A DNA stretch of 64,000 bases from Amphibalanus amphitrite. Taxonomy: Eukaryota > Arthropoda > Thecostraca > Balanomorpha > Balanidae. Each line of letters begins with the position of its first letter. Within the stretch, counting starts at the first letter, position 1. Below are positions 21,085 through 31,800 of the stretch, piece by piece. The notes under the pieces were generated by a model. The model saw only the letters and a program-made list of their open reading frames with translations, was not told where the DNA came from and did no database searches. The stretch covers positions 248,001 to 312,000 of the forward strand of contig NW_024882211.1 in the NCBI RefSeq assembly GCF_019059575.1, in the 5' to 3' direction. Made by a program: the position numbers and the translations under genes.

Positions 21085-22074
21085 CCCGCGCACCGACACG
21101 GGGGGGGGGCGGATATCCGCCCCCCTGAGGTTTTTCGCGATTAGCGGGAAAACCGCGGCGCTACGCGCCGCGAATTTGGTACGACTGTTCCCTCATCAAT
21201 TTTACACATGGTGTGCAAGTTTGAACCTCCTACCTTTTAAGGTCAGGTCACCAGATCACTTTGAATGACCCAACCTCAAGTCACTTTTTTGCAACTTTGT
21301 CACCGTGCCAGAGCTACAGTAGATGTCGGAGGCCTTTGAAAGTCGCAGGATGTTATAAGGTCATTAGTAGCTACAATTTGTTTATCTCGGAATTTTGATA
21401 TCGGTGACCTAAGGTCAGGTCAATTTCGCGACCTCCCCATTATACATAAGTCAATGGGCGAAAAATCAACTCCCTGTTTTTACCACTAAAACGGGTCGGA
21501 ATGGCCCCATATACCATACATGACTTCATATACGATCAACCTTCACTACCTTGAGGTCTGTTTTGCTGTTGGGCAGCTGTGAGGTCATGTGACGTCATCA
21601 AAGGTCACCAAAGGTTTTTGGCCAATAACTCCGTACAGGAACAAGATACAGCCGCATGGATGGTCTCATTGTGTTCAGCTCGTCAAGACGCATCGAATGA
21701 TATACATGATGACCTCGAGGTCGCGTGACCTGAGGTCAACCTTTGACCTTGACCTTTCGAGGTCAACATATATATCAATCGATGCGGATTGACGAGAGGA
21801 TCATGATGATGCCCTTAGTTTGTTCCTATCTTGACTAATTCGAAAGTTATTCGAGAAAAACTCTCCATGTCTAGCGCCGCCATTTTGACTTTTTCGACCC
21901 CTGTGACGTCATCTTTGACCTGACCTGAAAATGACCTTAGTAAAAATTGTAGATCTTGACCGTGCATATCCGATGCCGTTTACCGCTTGTCGCTATCTTG
22001 CTTCGTTCTCGAGATCTCAGGGGGGCGGTCATCCGCCCCCCCCCGTCGGTGCGAAGTTGGCGTCGGTGCGCGGG
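21085..22074. mobile_element. piggyBac-like AGGTCA-rich element (CCCGCGCACCGAC ends)
   Basis: Inverted ends CCCGCGCACCGAC at 21085 and 22074; TTAA on both sides (21081-21084 and 22075-22078). Sub-terminal G-run/palindrome/C-run motifs lie at 21101-21127 (core CGGATATCCG) and 22019-22045. Interior carries many AGGTCA/TGACCT words (21238, 21412, 21700-21765). No transposase. A partial relative in the opposite orientation lies at 26560-26827. Confidence 0.83.
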
Positions 22075-22210
22075 TTAAGGAAAAAATGCAGACCCTTGGG
22101 TAACACCGCCCACTTGGGCAATTTGGTATTTAATGGCACATTGTGACACCTGACCCAGGAGTGACTCATTTCAAATAAAGAAAGAACGTTGTTGCTATGT
22201 TTTCTTTTTA

Positions 22211-24472
22211 ACCCGCGCCCCGTAGGGATATCGGCGGACCTTACCACCCGTAGGGGGAGGCCGTTTCTGCCCCCCCCCCCGCCATCAAAGGTCAATGACC
22301 TGACCTGACCTTCCGGTGATCTTGACACCCACCTTAATGCATGGGAGCAACATCATATCCCATGTTGCACGCTTTAAACCACGAAAAGACTGCAAACGCG
22401 CGGCTGACGCGAGCCGACATACGCTGAATCGCGATTCCGGCCAAACATGGTCTCGATAAGTAGGTCACAGGTCAAAAGCCATTAGGGTCAGGGTCATGAA
22501 ATTTTTAGGATAGGTCGACAACAGGCAATACATTGTTCTTGTGGTAACATGAATAGGTAACCTTTTTTGTTGGAAGCTGTTTACTATCCTGACCAACGAA
22601 TTCCACGTAAACAACCTGAATCAGCCTGAGCAGCCAAAATCATGAACAAAATCGTGTTTTCAATATTCGAGTTTATCATGCCCCGCCTCCCGGCTGGAAA
22701 GTGACTCGGACGGACAGTGGCTCAAACAGGAGCTCGGCTCGACAGGGCTGGCCCAAAAACACCGGTACACAGATGACACAGGAGCGGCGCCTCGGGTAAT
22801 GCCCTTAGGTTGACCTAAAGGCCCTCGCATGAGTGGTATGGCCCCTCTCAAGTATGGTACGGTTGACCGGGTTAACTTGACCCGAAGGTTGACCGGCGGC
22901 CAGGGTCAGCCGGTCAACCAGGTGCAGCGTACTCGCGGGCGATTTCGATATCATAGGGACCCTATGAGACCTAGTTCCTATGTTTCCCCGAGACTGGATG
23001 TGGGCCCTCTGAGGTCTCGAATGGGCCTTCGGAGACCTGTTACGCCCCATTAGGCCTAGTATGGACCTTCTGAAGCCTGGTATAGGCACTTTGTGGCCTG
23101 ATGCGGGACCTCTGAGCCCTGAGGTCTATTAGGGTCTAAGCGGCCTGAAATTGGTCTTCTGATGCCTTTTAGGTGCCCTCTGCGGACTGGTCTGGGCCTT
23201 CGGAAACCTGTCAGGTCCCCATTAAGTCTATTATGAACCTTCTAAGGCCTAGTAGAGGCCTCAGAGACCTGGCTTTGTCCCTTGAGACCTGATATGGTCC
23301 TTCTGAAGCCTGGTTTGGGCCCCTGAGGCCTGGTATGGGCCTTCTGAAGTTCGGTAGATCCTCAGTTTGGCATGGCCATTGGAGCCCGGTAAAGGCCCTT
23401 CCTTGACTGGTAGGGACCCTCAAAGGCTTAATATGGGCCTTTTTATACTACTAGGGGGCTTCTTTGGCCTGGTATGGACCCTCTCAGACATTCTAAGGAC
23501 CTTACCAGACCTTTTAATGGCCCTCTCAGCACTGTTGTTGGCCCTCTAATGACTGGTATGGACCCTCTCAGGCATGATACGGGCCCTCCCAGTTCTTGCA
23601 AGGGCCCTCTCAGTACAGCTGCAGGCCCTCGCATGAGTTGTATGGGCCCTCTCAGGCATGGTACGGGCCCTCCTAGTCTAATAGCAATATAGTCCTAGTC
23701 TAATAGTTGTCTAATAGCAAGCAAGACATCAAGATAATCAATGTTGGTCATAAATTATTTCATTTATGGCATAGTTAGCCTGACAGGGCCTCGTCTAAGA
23801 GATTTTCACTGGGGGGAGGGGGCATAGACTCAAGGAGCCAAACCTAGGGTACCCCCAAATCCTGTTTTCTCACCGGATTTAGGCTTCTTATTTTTTATCA
23901 CAGCCCTGAACCTGATTAAAAATTCATTTTTCAAAAATTGTGTGTGTCGTGACGTCATAAAATTTTGAATAACTTCCACATTTTTGAACTGATTCTTCTC
24001 AAAATTGGTATATAGGTGCACATAGACCACCTATCTGATATATATTCCGTTTTTTTTTCGATACACTCAAAATTTTGGATTTCATAATTATTTTCCCAAA
24101 AAAGTCGGTTTTTGGAAAAAGTTTGGGCCAAAATCCAAAATTTTCAAAAAACCGAAATAGACATTTGATAGACAAAGTAGAATCACGTATAACCTTTTTT
24201 GTTACGTCTTGATTCCTTTAAAAATGAAGATGTTAGCGGCTTTTGAAATTTTGCGATTTTTGAGGCGAAAATGGCGAACATGACGTCACTAAAACGTCAT
24301 TTTCTAAAAAAAATATCCGACGGATTTCGCTCAAATTTTCAGGGAACGTAACGTGTCAAATTGATGTATGATCAGGTACTGAAAGTTTGACGTCGCTGGC
24401 GTAACGCGTTTGGAAGTTATTGGCGAAAAACGGGAGGGGGGCAGATTCTGCCCCCCCCCAGCGGGGCGCGGG
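22211..24472. mobile_element. TTAA-type element(s), CCCGCGCCCCG ends, with a minisatellite inside
   Basis: Left end CCCGCGCCCCGTAGGG after TTAA (22207-22210); right end, inverted, CCCGCGCCCCGCTGGGG before TTAA (24473-24476). Both ends carry the G-run/short stem/C-run motif (22250-22285 and 24434-24459). Left interior (22290-22510) resembles 13870-14110 in the element at 13334; right interior (23870-24430) resembles 52800-53330 inverted. So this could be one element or the facing halves of two elements around other DNA. Confidence 0.6.
22800..23690. repeat. GGGCC-rich minisatellite, ~20-30-bp degenerate units
   Basis: Units of the type CCTGGTATGGGCCCTCTGAGG and CCTGGTATGGGCCTTCTGAAG recur throughout, becoming AGGGCCCTCTCAGGCATG-like at the right. 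No coding meaning. Confidence 0.75.
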
Positions 24473-24476
24473 TTAA

Positions 24477-25254
24477 TGTTCGTCGGAGTTAAGATTTAAC
24501 GACTTATTTCCGTTTATCTAAGAATCTTACTCCCGTTATGGCTATGAGGGAGCCATCACTTATTTGTATGCGCTTCTGATCCACTGTTCGTACAAGGTAG
24601 AATTAAAACGTTGAAATCAAATATTTTCTGAGAATAATCGAGCGAAAGGGACAATTGATGCCCTCTAATGACCGGAACATTCACCTTATCTTAGCAATTT
24701 ATTACGAACGCATATATTTTGTTGCGAACCACATCGGTTTCTAATGCCCCCCCCCCCCCCCCCCCCCCCCGGTTTATGAGCGTCAGGTGCCGAGCTCTGA
24801 TGGCCAGCTTCTGGACCTACGTCGGCCTCTGGTAGCCCACACTAGTCTTTCCGGTCCCCAGAGACAGACCACCAGGCTGAGCTTACGATCACCCAGAACG
24901 GGAGCCTGCTTCATTACTATTAGGAGCTACTCTTACCGCACACCGGTGACCGTCCAGCCAGAAGTTCGACGTCGCGAAGTGAGGACGACGAAAGGTAGAA
25001 ACAACAGATTGACGCCCCGAGGACAGAAACAACAAGAGAATACGTGAAAGAGAATATGCGGGACACGGAGTTAGGTCGCCTGAAAACCCGAAATGTAAGG
25101 TATTGCTGAGCGAAAAAAGGTATCAGGTAAACAACATAAACACGTGAAAACAGTCAGAAGTCATCAGGTTATCAATGTGCTCACATTGCATCCATGCTTC
25201 GTTTACTCGAGGGCAGCGCTTTTCGAGGAGCGCTGTGGCCCGAAGGTTTGAACT
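24477..25254. other. No gene recognised; poly-C run at about 24746-24770
   Basis: A 25-base C tract is followed by about 300 bp of mixed sequence with no recognisable frame. Functional content unknown. Confidence 0.4.
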
Positions 25255-25805
25255 TTGAATGGTGAAAAACGCCCGCCCGCCGCAAAACGCAAACACCGCA
25301 AAACGCGCAAAACGCACGCCCGAAACGCCAACGCAAAGGTCGCAAAAAATAAACAAACGCCCGCCCGCCGCAAACCGCAAATAAAAAAAACGCAAAAACG
25401 CCGCAAAACAATAGAACCGCTCGCATGGCACGCCCGCTAACCGCCAACCGAAAACGCCTAAAAATCGCCCGCCCGCCGCCAAAAAAAAAAAACACCGCAA
25501 AAAAACGAAAAAGCGGCCGCCAACCGCAAACAAATTTAACACCGCAAACGACGCAAAAAAAAGAAAACCGCCCGCATCGCCCGCCCGCCCGCCCGCCGCC
25601 AAAGACAAACACCGCAAAAAAAAACACAAAACGCCCGCCCGCCGCAAAACGTAAACACCGCAAAACGTGTAAAACGCACGCCCGTAAAACCAACGCAAAC
25701 GGCAAAAAATCGCCCGACCGCCGCAAACCACACAGAAAAAAAAAAACGCCGAAACGCCGAAAAAATAAAACCGCCCGCACCGCACAGACGCTAACTGCTA
25801 ACCGA
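25255..25805. repeat. A/C-rich, T-poor low-complexity satellite-like tract
   Basis: About 540 bp built from CGCCCGCCCGCCGCAAAACG-like words and AAACGCACGCCC, with hardly any T on the + strand. Composition alone keeps frames open on both strands (up to 290 codons on minus); these Lys/Arg-rich or Phe/Cys-rich translations are artefacts. Confidence 0.8.
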
Positions 25806-26469
25806 AAACGACTAAAAGTCGCCATTGTTTGGTCACCCACGCCATAGTATGCATCATGGGTGCGCCGAAATGACCAAAAGTCCCAATTTCCGGTGTGCAG
25901 GGCCATTTTCAACGGCACGTGACACGTGGTTCTGGACTTTTCCGGCCACTTTGCGACATACCCATGGGTAGTGCACCAAATGGTGGTTGATCTGCATGGA
26001 AGAAAATGGGGGGTCGTTTGGATCGTTTTCGAGCAATCTGCCGTGGAACGCATTTTTTCATTTTGCCCATTGGCTTAACACGGGAATTTTCAGTCACGTG
26101 GCACGTGCACCAGATGGTCCGCGGAGGGGAGACCCATACCAGAACGTAGATCACCTGGCCCACTAGTGACTAGAAATCCTGAAAAAATCAGAATTTTTGG
26201 AGCAGCCGTTTTCAAGAGCATCAAGTTGTACTGATCTCAGGCAGCTTTTGCCAAATTGTCAGGGAACTCAGATTTGTTTTTCAATAGAAAAACACAATTC
26301 TAAAGAATAGTGTTTTAACTATTGACAACAACCTTCGGTTACGCATTTATTTTTATGTGCACTGACGCCTTGCAGTAAAAATTCGTTTGCCTTTCCGCTT
26401 TTGCCGCCCCCTCCCCCCCCCCAGTAGTGACATGGGGGGGCAGGCCGGTGACTGCGGGGTTTGCCCCCC
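25806..26469. other. Degenerate dispersed repeat, no gene
   Basis: Contains CACGTGACACGTGG and similar CACGTG words and phrases related to 3830-4790 (three variants of a ~120-bp theme starting ACCAAATGGT or GCGCCGAAATGACC). From 26166 to 26469 no pattern was recognised, apart from C/G runs at 26406-26475. Confidence 0.45.
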
Positions 26470-26559
26470 CCCCTCAGTTAACATGTTAGACGAAGCCCTG
26501 GTTAGCCATTACGACGCGTTTCAGTGAAACATTAACGTAGGTAATTTTCTTGTAGCATT

Positions 26560-26827
26560 TTGTAGCTAACAGTAGCCTTATTACATCTTGCTACTTTCAA
26601 AGAACTCGGTCATCTACTGTAGCTCTGACACGGTGACAAAGCTGCAAAAAAGTGATTTAAGGTCGGGTCATTCAACGTGACCTGGGCATTGAAGGTTAAG
26701 ATGTTCTAATTTGAACACCATTGATGTCATTAATGTGGAAATAGCTGTGTCAAAATTTCGCTTCCGCTATTTACGAGAAACCTCAGAGAGGGGCCGATAA
26801 CGCCCCCCCCCCCCGTCGGTGTGCGGG
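26560..26827. mobile_element. Fragment of a TTAA-type element (relative of 21085-22074)
   Basis: Sequence around 26630-26690 is the reverse complement of 21240-21310. The right end GTCGGTGTGCGGG (26815-26827) matches the end of that element with one change; CTAA stands where TTAA would be. A C-run motif sits at 26802-26815. The left part is missing or diverged. Confidence 0.6.
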
Positions 26828-27065
26828 CTAATGCGTTATCCATAAAATTACCCGTCTGAATAATCACTGCTAAGCCTATATGAATGGATAAGATAACACC
26901 TTTGTCATCTTTGGATTAATTTTAAAAATAATAGCATCGAATTTAACGTAATCGAAACATAGCTATAGCTTTTGTCATTGATGCGCAATGACATCTTTAC
27001 CGAGCACTCCAATTCACAAGCAAATACAAATACAAATATTAAATATTGGATGCTGAAGTTCTTAC

Positions 27066-27219
27066 CGTCTGATGGTGTCCACCGAGCAGTTGAGGTGGAG
27101 CTCCGCCTTGATCCGATTAGCTGTGATTATCGGCTGCCTCGTAACAAGCTCCAGAATCGCTTGTTCTTGAGCCTCATTCACAACACGAGGGTGACCTCCT
27201 CCATGCCGGTCGAGAAGGT
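27066..27219 (-). pseudogene. Tc1-like transposase helix-turn-helix exon fragment
   Basis: The minus strand encodes about 50 residues: RHGGGHPRVVNEAQEQAILELV, then TRQPIITANRIKAELHL and CSVDTIRR, the second helix-turn-helix of Tc1-like or pogo-like transposases. At the 3' side CATCAGACG is followed by GTAAG (27065-27061), a possible donor site. At its 5' side the frame is cut by the foldback element at 27221. I could not recognise a continuation beyond 36833. It may be an old Tc1-like element or an exon derived from one. Confidence 0.6.
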
Positions 27220-27344
27220 ATGTAACGGAAGTTGGCACAGATTCAGCACAGGTTCAGCACAGCACAGATTCGGTAGGGGGAAAAAAGGCCACGGTAGAGG
27301 GAAACCTTTATGACCCGTTTTCCCCTAGAAATGACGTCACAAGG

Positions 27345-30300
27345 AGGTAAAAATGGGTATCAATGGAAAGCTCTCGTTTACCCAGACACAGTCCTGCAGG
27401 AAAATTTCACTTTTTCCCCATAGGAAAGTTTTTACGGGAAAATCAAAATTTTGGGTCAATGGGGGGTCCCCCCCGATTTCGTTCAAAATCGGCACACAGG
27501 TGCCCCACTACCAGCCGAGAAACTTTCCCCAAAACGGTCCCCGTTGCATTGACGTTTAAGGCCCGTAAAGCCCCCTAGACTCGTAAAATATCCGTAAAAT
27601 CGCCTTTGTGCGGACAAAAAAGTGGTGCTATGGTAAAAATGGGTATCAATCGAAAGCTCTCGTTTACCCAGACACAGTCCTGGAGGAAAATTTCACTTTT
27701 TCCCCATAGGAAAGTTTTTACGGGAAAATCAAAATTTTGGGTCAATGGGGGGTCCCCCCCGATTTCGTTCAAAATCGGCACACAGGTGCCCCACTACCAG
27801 CCGAGAAACTTTCCCCAAAACGGTCCCCGTTGCACTGACGTTTAAGGCCCGTAAAGCCCCCTAGACTCGTAAAATATCCGTAAAATCGCCTTTGTACGGA
27901 CAAAAAAGTAGTGCTATGGTAAAAATGGGTATCACTCGAAAGCTCTCGTTTACCCAGACACAGTCCTGCAGGAAAATTTCACTTTTTCCCCATAGGAAAG
28001 TTTTTACGGGAAAATCAAAATTTTGGGTCAATGGGGGTCCCCCCGATTTCGTTCAAAATCGGCACACAGGTGCCCACCACCAGCCGAGAAACTTTCCCCA
28101 AAACGGTCCCCGTTGCATTGACGTTTAAGGCCCGTAAAGCCCCCTAGACTCGTAAAATATCCGTAAAATCGCCTTTGTACGGACAAAAAAGTAGTGCTAT
28201 GGTAAAAATGGGTATCACTCGAAAGCTCTCGTTTACCCAGACACAGTCCTGCAGGAAAATTTCACTTTTTCCCCATAGGAAAGTTTTTACGGGAAAATCA
28301 AAATTTTGGGTCAATGGGGGGTCCCCCCGATTTCGTTCAAAATCGGCACACAGGTGCCCACCACCAGCCGAGAAACTTTCCCCAAAACGGTCCCCGTTGC
28401 ATTGACGTTTAAGGCCCGTAAAGCCCCCTAGACTCGTAAAATATCCGTAAAATCGCCTTTGTACGGACAAAAAAGTGGTGCTATGGTAAAAATGGGTATC
28501 ACTCGAAAGCTCTGGTTTACCCAGACACAGTCCTGCAGGAAAATTTCACTTTTTCCCCATAGGAAAGTTTTTACGGGAAAATCAAAATTTTGGGTCAATG
28601 GGGGGTCCCCCCCGATTTCGTTCAAAATCGGCACACAGGTGCCCCACCACCAGCCGAGAAACTTTCCCCAAAACGGTCCCCGTTGCATTGACCTTTAAGG
28701 CCCGTAAAGCCCCCTAGACTCGTAAAATATCCGTAAAATCGCCTTTGTACGGACAAAAAAGTGGTGCTATGGTAAAAATGGGTATCAATCGAAAGCTCTC
28801 GTTTACCCAGACACAGTCCTGCAGGAAAATTTCACTTTTTCCCCATAGGAAAGTTTTTACGGGAAAATCAAAATTTTGGGTCAATGGGGGGTCCCCCCCG
28901 ATTTCGTTCAAAATCGGCACACAGGTGCCCCACTACCAGCCGAGAAACTTTCCCCAAAACGGTCCCCGTTGCATTGACGTTTAAGGCCCGTAAAGCCCCC
29001 TAGACTCGTAAAATATCCGTAAAATCGCCTTTGTACGGACAAAAAAGTGGTGCTATGGTAAAAATGGGTATCAATCGAAAGCTCTCGTTTACCCAGACAC
29101 AGTCCTGCAGGAAAATTTCACTTTTTTCCCATAGGAAAGTTTTTATGGGAAAATCAAAATTTTGGGTCAATGGGGGGTCCCCCCCGATTTCGTTCAAAAT
29201 CGGCACACAGGTGCCCCACCACCAGCCGAGAAACTTTCCCCAAAACGGTCCCCGTTGCATTGACGTTTAAGGCCCGTAAAGCCCCCTAGACTCGTAAAAT
29301 ATCCGTAAAATCGCCTTTGTACGGACAAAAAAGTGGTGCTATGGTAAAAATGGGTATCAATCGAAAGCTCTCGTTTACCCAGACACAGTCCTGCAGGAAA
29401 ATTTCACTTTTTCCCCATAGGAAAGTTTTTACGGGAAAATCAAAATTTTGGGTCAATGAGGGGTCCCCCCCGATTTCGTTCAAAATCGGCACACAGGTGC
29501 CCCACTACCAGCCGAGAAACTTTCCCCAAAACGGTCCCCGTTGCATTGACGTTTAAGGCCCGTAAAGCCCCCTAGACTCGTAAAATATCCGTAAAATCGC
29601 CTTTGTACGGACAAAAAAGTGGTGCTATGGTAAAAATGGGTATCAATCGAAAGCTCTCGTTTACCCAGACACAGTCCTGCAGGAAAATTTCACTTTTTCC
29701 CCATAGGAAAGTTTTTACGGGAAAATCAAACTTTTGGGTCAATGGGGGGTCCCCCCCGATTTCGTTCAAAATCGGCACACAGGTGCCCCACCACCAGCCG
29801 AGAAACTTTCCCCAAAACGGTCCCCGTTGCATTGACCTTTAAGGCCCGTAAAGCCCCCTAGACTCGTAAAATATCCGTAAAATCGCCTTTGTACGGACAA
29901 AAAAGTGGTGCTATGGTAAAAATGGGTATCAATCGAAAGCTCTCGTTTACCCAGACACAGTCCTGCAGGAAAATTTCACTTTTTCCCCATAGGAAAGTTT
30001 TTACGGGAAAATCAAAATTTTGGGTCAATGGGGGGTCCCCCCCGATTTCGTTTAAAATCGGCACACAGGTGCCCCACTACCAGCCGAGAAACTTTCCCCA
30101 AAACGGTCCCCGTTGCATTGACGTTTAAGGCCCGTAAAGCCCCCTAGACTCGTAAAATATCCGTAAAATCGCCTTTGTACGGACAAAAAAGTGGTGCTAT
30201 GGTAAAAATGGGTATCAATCGAAAGCTCTCGTTTACCCAGACACAGTCCTGCAGGAAAATTTCACTTTTTCCCCATAGGAAAGTTTTTACGGGAAAATCA

Positions 30301-31701
30301 AAATTTTGGGTCAATGGGGGGTCCCCCCCGATTTCGTTCAAAATCGGCACACAGGTGCCCCACCACCAGCCGAGAAACTTTCCCCAAAACGGTCCCCGTT
30401 GCATTGACGTTTAAGGCCCGTAAAGCCCCCTAGACTCGTAAAATATCCGTAAAATCGCCTTTGTACGGACAAAAAAGTGGTGCTATGGTAAAAATGGGTA
30501 TCAATCGAAAGCTCTCGTTTACCCAGACACAGTCCTGCAGGAAAATTTCACTTTTTCCCCATAGGAAAGTTTTTACGGGAAAATCAAAATTTTGGGTCAA
30601 TGAGGGGTCCCCCCCGATTTCGTTCAAAATCGGCACACAGGTGCCCCACTACCAGCCGAGAAACTTTCCCCAAAACGGTCCCCGTTGCATTGACGTTTAA
30701 GGCCCGTAAAGCCCCCTAGACTCGTAAAATATCCGTAAAATCGCCTTTGTACGGACAAAAAAGTGGTGCTATGGTAAAAATGGGTATCAATCGAAAGCTC
30801 TCGTTTACCCAGACACAGTCCTGCAGGAAAATTTCACTTTTTCCCCATAGGAAAGTTTTTACGGGAAAATCAAAATTTTGGGTCAATGGGGGGGTCCCCC
30901 CCGATTTCGTTCAAAATCGGCACACAGGTGCCCCACCACCAGCCGAGAAACTTTCCCCAAAACGGTCCCCGTTGCATTGACCTTTAAGGCCCGTAAAGCC
31001 CCCTAGACTCGTAAAATATCCGTAAAATCGCCTTTGTACGGACAAAAAAGTGGTGCTATGGTAAAAATGGGTATCAATCGAAAGCTCTCGTTTACCCAGA
31101 CACAGTCCTGCAGGAAAATTTCACTTTTTCCCCATAGGAAAGTTTTTACGGGAAAATCAAAATTTTGGGTCAATGGGGTTTTGGGTCAATGGGGGGTCCC
31201 CCCCCCCCGATTTCGTTTAAAATCGGCACACAGGTGCCCCACTACCAGCCGAGAAACTTTCCCCAAAACGGTCCCCGTTGCATTGACGTTTAAGGCCCGT
31301 AAAGCCCCCTAGACTCGTAAAATATCCGTAAAATCGCCTTTGTACGGACAAAAAAGTGGTGCTATGGTAAAAATGGGTATCAATCGAAAGCTCTCGTTTA
31401 CCCAGACACAGTCCTGCAGGAAAATTTCACATTTTCCCCATAGGAAAGTTTTTACGGGAAAATCAAAATTTTGGGTCAATGGGGGGTCCCCCCCCGATTT
31501 CGTTCAAAATCGGCACACAGGTGCCCCACTACCAGCCGAGAAAATTTCCCCAAAACGGTCCCCGTTGCATTGACGTTTAAGGCCCGTAAAGCCCCCTAGA
31601 CTCGTAAAATATCCGTAAAATCGCCTTTGTACGGACAAAAAAGTGGTGCTATGGTAAAAATGGGTATCAATCGAAAGCTCTCGTTTACCCAGACACAGTC
31701 C
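27345..31701 (+). repeat. ~286-bp satellite array, forward orientation (about 15 units)
   Basis: Unit period is 283-287 bp, with one 306-bp unit near 31180 due to a partial duplication of TTTTGGGTCAATGGGG. Landmarks in order: CCCGTAAAGCCCCCTAGACT, TACGGACAAAAAAGTGGTGC, CCCAGACACAGTCCTGCAGG, a GGGGGGTCCCCCC palindrome, GATTTCGTTCAAAATC, CACACAGGTGCCCCAC. Units differ by few substitutions. Short frames (77-92 codons) recur on both strands in each unit and are not genes. Confidence 0.95.
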
Positions 31702-31800
31702 GTCCGATTTTGAACGAAATCGGGGGGACCCCCCATTGACCCAAAATTTTGATTTTCCCGTAAAAGCTTTCCTATGGGGAAAAAGTGAAATTTTCCTGCA

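Noticed and set aside
25123-26053. Frames of 220 and 290 codons on minus and 140 on plus.
   Set aside because: The T-poor composition removes stop codons. The translations are low-complexity Phe/Arg/Cys or Lys/Arg runs without domains.
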